Shown: positions 25,401 through 37,400 of the stretch, one piece after another | Layout of the letters: each line of letters begins with the position of its first letter | How positions within the stretch are numbered: position 1 is the first letter of the stretch | Assembly: GCA_000711775.1 (NCBI GenBank) | Contig: ARYC01000387.1 | Coordinates: forward strand, 62,001 to 126,000 | Source: Oxytricha trifallax | Taxonomy: Eukaryota; Ciliophora; Spirotrichea; Sporadotrichida; Oxytrichidae | Length of the DNA stretch: 64,000 nt | Direction of reading: 5' to 3' | Program-made: the position numbers and the translations under genes | Notes under the pieces: generated by a model | What the model saw: only the letters and a program-made list of their open reading frames with translations | Database searches by the model: none | What the model was told of the DNA's origin: nothing

Positions 25401-28400
25401 GCAAAAATAATGTGAGTTTCATCTAATTAGTATAAATTGTCTATCTGAAAATCACCAGTAGACGCTCTAAAAGCCATAATGAAATATCCTAAGTAACTGA
25501 TTCCATCATATTCAATGTTCTCATCACTTGTCTTAATTTTGAGTAGAGTAAAGATTAATCCATAAACTATAACCACAAAAGCATAGAGCATAATGAAAAA
25601 TCTAAGGTCCAAAAACACTGCTTTTAACATGCTAACCTAGTAACTAAATCCTTAGAATACCCTTAAAACTTCACAAAGCTTTATGAATATTAATATCAGC
25701 ATACAACTATGCATAATAACAATTCCGTTATATGTTATTTCTTAAGTATCTATAATCACGATACCAAAATAGAGAAGAGCAAGCGCTTGATCAACTACAT
25801 TCCAAAGATCATTTAAGTAATTCAAAAAGCCTATTCTTGATATCATCAACAATTCATAATATTCAATAAAACTATGATATTTTTAATTTATAAAAAAAAT
25901 TCTAAGTAAGGATAATGTATAATAAATATTAAAATTAATCAAACTAATACTGTGAAGTTGCTTTACTTTAATATAATTAATGCAGTTATAAGTTTATTAC
26001 TTGGCATATTATATAATTTGCCGAAGCTTTCTGGATTTTTATGAATTAATATATAATATAAACATAAGTTTATTATTTTTTAAAAAAAAAGCTATATAGA
26101 TTTTTAAATCCTTTTAGATTCACACTAAACTTTTTGAATTGTAATAGCACCCTTATTTTATTAAATAATGATTATTTTAAGGAAGTTTTTTTCTTAATTT
26201 TATCCAACTTTTAGTTTTTTTATTCTATGTTGAGTTTTATATATATTTTAAATCAATTCTATATTTTTTAGGAAATTTCAATGCTAAACTTAGCTTAAAA
26301 TGATAAATATATATATATGATATCATCTTGAATATTATCAATCTCCTGTGTCATCAGAAAATCAAAAAAATTGTCGCTTTTAAAATTACTGTACTTTATA
26401 TATAGCAATAAAGATTTCTTAGTCAAAGACATATAGAGTATTAAATTTTATAATTTTTAATTATATAATAAAATAAAAATGCCAATGATAATGGCTTTAA
26501 TATATTCTTATAGTAGCAAATAGCCAACACAAGTTAGCTTCAACACAAGTTGTTATATAATACTTCTTGAGTCTTATTCTGCACTTGCATTTATTGTTAA
26601 GAAATAGAGATCAAGTACATAGCTTAACAAAAATATCAAGTAAAGATAGAATTAGTTAATGAAGAATTTTCTTGCATATCTCTCCCATTTGAAATTGAGA
26701 ATTGTTTAAATAAATTCGGTTTCAAAGTATTCAAGATTTGAGGAGTCTATTAGATTTTTTATGAAATTCTTGTTATTTATTGTAGTTGGAATATTTATCA
26801 TATTATATTAAATTTCTACTTAAGGTTACCCTGTCTTCTCATCTATACTCTTTCCTATATATTTGTTATAGTCATTCCAGAGTGATTGATATGATAATGA
26901 TTTTTTATCAATTTCAGATTAGAAAATGACAGAGGAGTCTTAAGAATATTTGGGATAAGTAAGACTTGTAATTTAAGGGTAAGCTAACTAAGACTCAAAA
27001 TATTCTTTAAGATTAATTTTTTTTTCAAGCATATAGCAAATGTGAGGATCAATACAATCATTGAAGAGCAAGTTGTTGTTAAATACGGGAATTATATGCT
27101 ATGCCGGGGTTGATAAAACTTTATCAATCAAATTATTTAAGCAATCTAGAAATTATAAAATAATACAATCGCTAATTATAACTCATTATATAGGCACAAA
27201 TAGACTAGTGGCAGTTAACTTTGTCAAAACCTAGACATTATGGTACTTGTTCGACATTTAATTCAAAATTAGTTAAATGTCGAACAAGTACCATAATGTC
27301 AAGGTTTTGACAAAGTTAACTGTCACTAGTCTATTTGTGCCTATATAATGAGTTATAATTAGCGATTGTATTATTTTATAATTTCTAGATTGCTTAAATA
27401 ATTTGATTGATAAAGTTTTATCAACCCCGGCATAGCATATAATCCACTTAAATTTTATGATCATACTAAGAATAATGTCAATTTTTCTGTATTAATTTTC
27501 TCAAACACAATAATCTAAGATAGTTCCTTTCCCCAAATGAGGAGGGCATATTTGTGGACTAATAGGGGGGTTTATTTGCAAAAGCCTTTTGTGACATTCT
27601 TCAATTACAAGCTCACTTCTATCTATGCAAGAAAAAATGAATGAACTATGAAATCCCTAATTGTAATTAAAAATTTCAGTTTCACTCATATTCTAGATAT
27701 CTCTTATTAACTAATAATCGCTGAGATTATTTCGTAAGTTTAGACCATTAATTAAGATCTATTCCATTGATTTAAATTCATATTGTGTGAAATGTATTAA
27801 CTGGCTATTTAAACAGTATTCATACTTATTCAAATCTACATCTATCTTAACATGCAGCTTCAAAGGATTTATAAAATCAAAATTGTCAATCAATTAGTTG
27901 ATAATATTGGTTTTATATATTTTGTATAAGTCAGCACAATAGAATCTGTAGTTAAACTACTAAAGCTGCTTGTTAACAGTAAAAGAACCAATAAAATCAA
28001 AGTTATCTAAATTGAATATTATATAGTCATAGCAGCCTTTTGCAGATTAGAATGTAAACCGAAATATTATAATTTTTTTCAATTAATTTTTATAGTAGAA
28101 TTTATTAGATCTATCAAAACGAATATCATCCCATTTTTAACTATATAATTCAGATATTACAGGAATGATTATTTTGTCAGAATCAAATTGCTTGACATGT
28201 TAGGTTAGATCATAGGAAATTAATTTAATAAGAGTTTGGTCTTCTATCTTATACTTATTGATCATAATTTTATTATTTTCTATCTAGACTAGCACTATCT
28301 GATGCTATGTCATTGTTAAAGTTAACAATACATATGCCAGATTTTCACTTTTTATCAATGTCAAGTTTCTTAAGTCAAATATTACGCCATTATAATCAAA

Positions 28401-31400
28401 ATCAATAGCAAGAATAAACTGATTTGTTTCAGAGAGAACAACTTTAGCTGGAGTAACATCTAATATCTCTTAGTTAATTCTTATACGAGATTCAAGAGTA
28501 GAAATAATAGGATCAGATTGAACTTTATACTTAATTTTCATTTTACAAATATACATTTCTGGATATTCATTGACAAAATGCCAGAGAAATTCTTTATTTA
28601 TCTTCAAGATAAAGACTAAGTCTTAACTATTGAAATAGCTTTTTACTCTGGAAATAATACTGGATTAACATTGTTTGGGAATACTACCTTCAAGCCATTT
28701 AGCTAAAATATATTATTTTTTGTGAATAAATTAATCTAATCAACTTTGTTAATGCTTGATTTTAATATTAAAATAAATATATATTTTTAGGTACTCTACC
28801 GCATATTTTTATGTATAAACCTGTTTTACGGTAGAGTACCTTAATTATATTAATTAATGAAAATAAATATACTCTAATATTGCATTACTTTTTACTGCAT
28901 AATTTTGCAGCAGAATTTAAAGATTTTTAATTTTTATTTAATAATTAATCTACTCATCATATTAAATATCACTTTTTTATTTAATGCATTCTTTGTAAAA
29001 AGTAATGCAATATTAGAGTATATTTATTTTCATTAATTAATATAATTAAGGTACTCTACCGTAAAACAGGTTTATACATAAAAATATGCGGTAGAGTACC
29101 TAAAAATATATATTTATTTTAATATTAAAATCAAGCATTAACAAAGTTGATTAGATTAATTTATTCACAAAAAATAATATATTTTAGATAATTGTTATTT
29201 AAATGCAATTTTTTAAATATTGTTGATTTAATCTAACGAAGTCATATGCTATCGAAAGTTATTATAGCTTGTTTGTTTAAAATTATTATTATCAAAATAG
29301 ATTTAAAATGGGAAATTGTTAAAATAAAATTAAAAAGTAAATTAAATATGGATTATTAGTATTTTTTGATTTTTATAGTATCGTTTTAACTGATATTGAT
29401 TTGAATTTGATATATTTTAACAGCCAATAATTTGACTCATCGATAAATCAAATTAGATTTATCATATCTTAACTGTAGACCCTTTAAATTTAACTTTTAA
29501 AATTTTTAACTCCTGATAAATTAATATCTCTCTATACAAAATAGCTATGAAAAAATTTTAAAAGTATAAGATGTAGAGAAAAATTTAACGACTAACTTTC
29601 ATTCTTGTTGTATTCACAAAAAATTTTACCCCATCGAGATAAATCGATTTTAAATATTTCTCTGCCCCAAACTTCTTCCTTTCTCATCTCTTCAACCAAA
29701 TTACTTGAGGACTTGGTCTAAATAAGTTTTTTGTGCATTTAATCAAGGTCTACATTTTATCTTCTTTGAGTCTTTCATCAGAAATTCATACGCATTTTTA
29801 TCGTTAAAATACACGAAATCATATGAATTTTTTTTGACTTTCACTAAAATCGAAATATCTCTCTGAGTGATTTTTTCAATGAATTATGAGTAGGATGGAA
29901 CATGTAGCTTATGTTTTGATCTACATTATTCCTTCTAGAGTCAAGTCGTGAAAAAAATCGCTGCCTGAGATAATTTCATTTCTTTGCAGGTACTCGACCA
30001 AATTTTGATGTTTGTTACATTGTAACAAACATCACCTCTAGTCAAATGGACACATTTCCAAATGGACACAAATTCCGGACACAAACTCCGGACACCATTC
30101 CAAAGTTAGAACTCAGATCTCATCACTTATCTATCACTCTGAACGAAGATATACTCCTTTTTCCATCACAGTACAACTTTTTGATTATGAGGGGGTTCGA
30201 AAAAGAGGATTTCGAGGTTTTCTCTCTTGGGTGAAGAGATATTGAAAAATTTAGAATTATGTTTTGATAGACAATTCTATAAGCTAAGTAGAATATTTAT
30301 ATGAAAATTTATAGACATTAGGTTAGAGAGTTATTGAAGTCAAAAGTCAGAGCATCCAAATTTTACTTTTCCCTCAATAACTTCCTTCAGTGTGAGATTC
30401 ATGGAAGATGAGTAGGGTAGAAGTTGTAGCCCATACCCTAAGCTATCGAATAGGGCATATATTCCAATACAAATTCCTTTAAGATACAGAGATAAATTGA
30501 AAATAAGGTCAAGAATTTTGTAAAATGAAGAGAAATATTGAAATCGATTTTCCTCGATTGGCAAATTAGATGGTGAAAAACTCAAATCAAATCTTTAGCA
30601 GATTATCTCATGAAGAACATTTCTTCTCCTATAGTCAAATCAGTAGCTAATTGCATTAGAGAGATAAATCAAAATTAAATCTGAAATGTAAAATAAAGTA
30701 TGAAAACTTAAATGTAACAAACATCACTCATATAAATTCTTGAGGCAACGAATTTAGGATTTTTATGAAGAGCATATTATGATCTATCATTTATCATCTA
30801 TAAGTTTTTCAATATAAATTCACTGGGCAGAGAAAACCCCGAAACCCCTCTGGATAATTTTCGGATTTTTGAAAACCCAATTTCAAAAATTTGATTTTCC
30901 GAAAATTATCCAGAAGGGTTTAGGGGTTTTCTCTGCCCAGTGAATTTATATTGAAAAACTTATAGATGATAAATGATAGATCATAATATGCTCTTCATAA
31001 AAATCTTAAATTCATTGCCTCAAGAATTTATATGAGTGATGTTTGTTACATTTAAGTTTTCATACTTTATTTTACATTTCAGATTTAATTTCGATTTATC
31101 TCTCTAATGTAATTAGCTACTGATTTGACTATAGGAGAAGAAATGTTCTTCATGAGATAATCTGCTTAAGATTTGATTTGAGTTTTTCACCATCTAATTT
31201 GCCAAGCGAGAAAAATCGATTTCAATATTTCTCATCATTTTACAAAAATTTTGACCTTATTTTCAATTTATCTCTGTATCCTAAAGGAATTTGTATTGGA
31301 ATATATGCCCCATTCGATAGCTTAGGGTATGGGCTACAACTTCTACCCTACTCATCTTCCATGAATCTCACACTGAAGGAAGTTATTGAGGGAAAAGTAA

Positions 31401-34400
31401 AATTTGGATGCTCTGACTTTTGACTTCAATAACTCTCTAACCTAATGTCTATAAATTTTCATATAAATATTCTACTTAGCTTGTAGAATTGTCTATCAAA
31501 ACATAATTCTAAATTTTTCAATATCTCTTCACCCAAGAGAGAAAACCTCGAAATCCTCTTTTTCGAGCCCCCTCATAATCAAAAAGTTGTACTGTGATGG
31601 AAAAAGGAGTATATCTTCGTTCAGAGTGATAGATAAGTGATGAGATCTGAGTTCTAACTTTGGAATGGTGTCCGGAGTTTGTGTCCGAAATTTGTGTCCA
31701 TTTGGAAATGTGTCCATTTGACTAGAGGTGATGTTTGTTACAATGTAACAAACATCAAAATTTGGTCGAGTACCTGCAAAGAAATGAAATTATCTCAGGC
31801 AGCGATTTTTTTCATGACTTGACTCTAGAAGGAATAATGTAGATCAAAACATAAGCTAAATGTTCCATCCTACTCATAATTCATGGAAAAATCACTCAGA
31901 GAGATATTTCGATTTTAGTGAAAGTCAAAAAAAATTCATATGATTTCGTGTATTTTAACGATAAAAATGCGTATGAATTTCCTGATGAAAGACTCAAAGA
32001 ACATAAAATGTAGACCTTGATTAAATGCACAAAAAACTTATTTAGACCAAGTCCTCAAGTAATTTGGTTGAAGAGATAAGAAAGGAAGAAGTTTGGGGCA
32101 GAGAAATATTTAAAATCGATTTATCTCGATGGGGTAAAATTTTTTGTGAATACAACAAGAATGAAAGTTAGTCGTTAAATTTTTCTCTACATCTTATACT
32201 TATAAAATTTTTTCATAGCTATTTTGTATAGAGAGATATTAATTTATCAGGAGTTAAAAATTTTAAAATTTAAATTTAAAGGGTCTACAGTTAAGATATG
32301 ATAAATCTAATTTGATCTATCGATGAGTCAAATTATTGGCTGTTAAAATATATCAAATTCAAATCAATATCAGTTAAAACGATACTATAAAAATCAAAAA
32401 ATACTAATAATCCATATTTAATTTACTTTTTAATTTTATTTTAACAATTTCCCATTTTAAATCTATTTTGATAATAATTTCACAATATTTCTCCAAATCT
32501 GAATTTCTATCAAAAGTAGGGTAGTGTTTTCCTGGGGAAAGAATAAAAAAAAATCATAAAATTTGGCAAATTATAAAAACTAATCAACTTGAATATTCAG
32601 ATATTCCTTATTGTGAATTTTACAAGATTGTTATAGTTATTAATTAAATTAAATTTAAAACATGATTAGCATAGATTAAGAAGTATTATTAGAATGTATG
32701 AAATTCTTCACTATATATGAATGATATCGTTCCTTCACAGTCTTTGATGAAAAATAATGGAGAATGGGGCCAGAATACTACTATTGATAAAATAGATAAA
32801 AATAGGAAATTTAAGAAATTAAGATTAATTATAAATATATTAGTAAACTTAACTGTCATGAATTAGGAGTATCATTAATAATATTTTAATTTAAATTTAA
32901 AATTTATTGATTAATCAATTATATATAATTAGTGGTCTAGTGATCTGGCATGGTCTTTAGGAGACCACTTTTGTAAATATATTTATATATGAATGTTAAA
33001 TGAGTTATGTATTACAGATGCGTAGGCTGTCAAGTGAGACAAAAATCCCGGAGACCAACAAGCCGGTTATTTAATTGACTGATAGGCCATTGTAGAGTTA
33101 TAACAACGTGGAGGACTCGGAAAGTATACAAGTAAGTATAATGTCTCACAACCGCCACTAATTCATCTTACAAGTGTAGAATGAGGGCAGCTAGGACCTC
33201 TGGAAGAAGTGCAAGCGAGAAATGACTATTCTAATTGCGGGGTTCTGCCACCTCGAAGTCTACACTGATCGTTCAAATTAGTTGTATTACCTATGCATTC
33301 GTTTCAAGACAGATTCAACTGGAGCCAACAAGTCATATTTCACTGAGAAGAGGTGCAAGGGTGCGGTTATTATGGCAGAGTTCGAACTAACCGTCAAACT
33401 TCTCGGACATCAGACATTCGATCAATTCGCATCAGCAGTGGACGGAGTAAAATTGATATTCGGGCCCTCTCATCATTACGAGCAGATCCTCATTAAACAG
33501 AATGCTAAGTAGTAAAAGGAATTGTAGAATCAGGAATGCGAGGCCAGAGGAGTTATGAATGTGACAAATGACTATATGATTGAGAGGCTCTTAGGGTCGG
33601 CACAGTCAAAAGATGACTACATGAAATCTCATGATATACCTCAGCTAGTGGCCATTGTAAAGGCATACAGGTAAATCAACTATGCTGATCTAGTAATTTA
33701 GAAATCAGGTATCGGCATTAAGGAGAATGTTCCAATAATAATAATAATAATAATAATAATTAATAATAATAATTAGATCACATTGAGGTCTCTGGGGACC
33801 CCCGATCTGGTATATGTTTAATATATATAAGAGACAAGCCCTTTCAATGGTTAGGAGTCTTGTTTGAAACAAGAAAATTCTTCCTTCTTTTAGACAGTAG
33901 GGTGTCTTTCCAACTGTGCCTGTTCTCTGTTCTTTACTTTCTTTTTTTCTTCTTGATGAATTTTGATTTTATGTGTTTTATTCTCTATTCATCCTTTGGA
34001 GCTATTCCTATTTGCGATTCTTGAATCTTGAGGTTTTCCAAATCTTTGTTCAATTTCTAGAAGTTTCTGAGTCTTTGCACATTTCTTAAAGTACAACTAA
34101 TTTTCTATTCTTTTGTTTTGTGCTCTTTCTCTATTTTATTTCCGTTATTTCCAAATTTATTTTAATATTAATTTTGAGATTGTAGTTCAATCATTAAATT
34201 TATTAAGAAAATTTCCTTATTAATATTTATATCTTTGGTTCTGATCAGGTTGGGGGTTTTTCCCTAATTTCTGATGTCAACAGAAAAGTTTTCTGATATT
34301 TTTAGTAAGTATGGTGACGCTTTAGTTGGTACTCCTGATTTGTCATTGGTGAGTTCATTCTGTGACTGGAGTTTATAATATTCCTTTGTAGGAACTTCTT

Positions 34401-37400
34401 GAACTGTTTGGGGGAGACCTATGTTGTATTTTGAATTTGGTCAAAAAGTTTTTCTTATTTGAGTTAGGTCTCTTTGATTTCCTTATTTAGTACCTTAAGT
34501 GCGTCATGACCTTAATTTCTAATTTATTCCTATTTAGTACTAGAATCTTGATTGAATAGGTTGTATTAGAAGATGGGGTTTTGCTGGGGTGGTCTCTGGG
34601 TTTTATGGATATTGAATTGTTGAGTTAACGAAAAATTTGGTTTAAATAGATCAATCCAAGTGGGAGATGTTTAACTTAACTATGAAGTTTGTTTACCCCA
34701 GATATCCAAGGTTGGTAGTTTAGTATTTGAGCTATTGAATAAGTTTACTTTGTTGTATGAGTTAGGTAAACTATTGAATAAATTGCTACCTTGGGTGTCT
34801 GAATGAGAGTCTTAGTTATATAGTATACTATTAAAATCACTATTAAATAGTGATGATTGACTATGAGTATGGTCGGTCGTAACTTGACTCTTCTTTGTGC
34901 TTGCTTGTTCCGGAGTCTGATGAGAGTGCTGACTGGATTGGGAAGTTTAGGGACTGTTGGCTCCTTGTTCTTTGAGCTTTCTTTTTCTGATTTTTGCCTC
35001 TACTTCTTCTTTAAATCTCGTTGAAAATTAGTCTGTTATACTTGGCTCATCTATTGTTAGTGCTAGGAGATTTGCTTGGTGGTTATTGAGGCTTATACTC
35101 AGAAGTTCCTGGATAGCAAAGTCTGCTAATCTTTCTTATTGCTTCTCGTTGAAATAAGCAATAAGGTCTACTCCGTCTTCCTATTAGGTGTGCGGAGGAG
35201 AACAGGCATTTTGGTCGCCTTATTAAACTTCCTACTTGTGTGGTCTAAGTGGATCATGGGTGATTCTATTACTTGGATTAGAGTCCCACATTCGGAGAGG
35301 TGCGACCTATTTATTAACTATTTAAATTTAAAAGTTTCCAATAATAACATCTGTTCACCCCGAGCCCCCCAGCCCCCATCCCTCCCCCCACCTCCATATA
35401 AATAATTTTTTTCAGTGTAATTTTTCTTGCCCTGCGGGCGGCTATTACATATTATGATTTATTTTTATAAGATTCACTACATCCGTCATCATTTTTGTGT
35501 ACATGCTCCCATAGGAAAATATTTAAAACTCCAAGCAAATGTTATTTTTATATATAATATTAAATATTTTTAGATAAGAAATTTTTTTTGTAACATTCAT
35601 ATTATTGTACTTTTAATAAGTTAACCATAAAATTACCTATTTAAATGGAATGTATATTTATTTTTAATTTTATGGTTAACTTATTAAAAGTACAATAATA
35701 TGAATGTTACAAAAAAAATTTCTTATCTAAAAATATTTAATATTATATATAAAAATAACATTTGTTTGGATTTTTAAATATTTTCCTATGGGAGTATGTA
35801 CACAAAAACGTTGACGCATGTAGTGAATCTAATAAAAATAAATCATTATATGTAATAGCCGCCCGAAGGGTAAGAAAAATTACAGTGAAAAAAATTATTT
35901 ATATGGAGGTGGGGGGGGGCTCGGTTTGGGGTGGGGGAGGGATGGGGGCGGGGGGATCGGGGTGAACAAACATCACTCCAAGAATTTATCGCAGAACTAA
36001 GAAAGAATGGCGATGACTCCAGTCCCCCAAAAGATGACGATCTAAAAGCAATGGGTTATGTCCTATTCTTAATGCACTTTATGAGCTCATTATCAAGCGC
36101 AAGAACAGTAAGATTCACAGCATGTGGATATACGAGCCCACCAATACCGGAAAGAAGAAAAATTACTCACATTCTGGAGGAGATATTCGTGTGTGAATAA
36201 TACGTGCAATCTTACTCACATTTTCACGTACCCATGAAGCAACGCAAGTCGAGTGAGCCACAGATTCTTATAGCAAACGAAATCAATCTTACTAAGGGAT
36301 ATGGATTATCTGGGATAGCAGTGATGAAACGGTTGATGGAGGGTGATAAAATGGCTATTGAGCAAAAGTACGGCGGCGCGGAATTCAAATATATAGGATG
36401 CTTCACTGTGATCACTTCAAACACTCTGCCCTTCAATAGCATTAACCCCGAGGATATTAATGCATTTAAGGCTCTATGTCTAATCTGCAAATCTGAAATT
36501 CCGACTTAGAATGGGGAGGAGGCATTCACTTTAATCGCCCCGATGGTAGCAAAATTTCTCAATGCAAGATTCCTAGCCGGTGAAAAGGAGAAGAATGTGA
36601 CTAACTGACACCATCAGTCCGTGGTCTAGAACGGCTCCGTATGAAGTCGATTGATCTTAGCAGCCTACTCATCTGTAATACATAACTCATTTAATATTCA
36701 TATATAAATATATTTACAAAAGTGGTCTCCTAAAGACCCTGCCAGACCACTAGACCACTAATTATATATAATTGATTAATTGTTTAATTAATAAATTTTA
36801 AATTTAAATCAAAATATTATTAATGATACTCCTAATTCATGACAGTTAATATTACTAATATATTTATAATTAATTTGTATTTCTGAAATTTCCTATTTTT
36901 ATCTATTTTATCAATAATACTTAATTTAATGTATTTTATGGTGTTTATGTGAAGTTATGTTATGATGAGAGTTGCTTTAGATTTCTTTAAAAGGTCAGCA
37001 AAGAGCTAATTAATGAGTTCTAGTAAGACACTTTGATGTTTTAATGATTCCAAGAACACTTAATATAAAATAGAGAAATGTTTATAGCGGCTTCCATAGG
37101 GGGCCATTGCCCGTTAAACAAAATATAATTAATCGTGTGTTATTTTTAATGATTTAAGTTTAATCTTGCTGTAATAAATATAAAAAATCATTAATTTAAA
37201 AATTCATAAAAAATAATATTTTTCTGATTAATTTATCATATTTTTTTATCCTAATTTGTTAATATATAATGAAACGAACCATGTTATTCTGCAAATAAAA
37301 ATTAATTATTTATTATATTAAGCAAGTTAAAAATTTTTAGAAACTATTATATAAAATTTCTTGCACTTGGAGAGACTCCCCTCAAAGACTTATCATACTT

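Larger units (their letters stand above)
32782..36916. mobile_element. Terminal-inverted-repeat element with SF3-helicase-like protein, fossil
   Basis: Inverted ends of about 240 bp (32782-33020 and 36665-36916) enclose an interior of higher GC than its surroundings. The interior holds two plus-strand coding parts (33018-33740 and about 35977-36608) separated by a LINE-like insert (33742-35335) and a foldback element (35352-35968). Without the inserts it would be about 1.9 kb. The second part resembles a superfamily 3 helicase of the kind carried by Rep proteins of small DNA replicons. It looks broken: two insertions and at least one or two damaged places in the reading frame. No capsid gene was seen, so virus kinship is uncertain. 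Confidence 0.65.

Noticed and set aside
33730-33776. TAA microsatellite as a CRISPR-like or centromeric repeat
   Set aside because: It is short, lacks spacers and is explained as the tail of a LINE-like insert.
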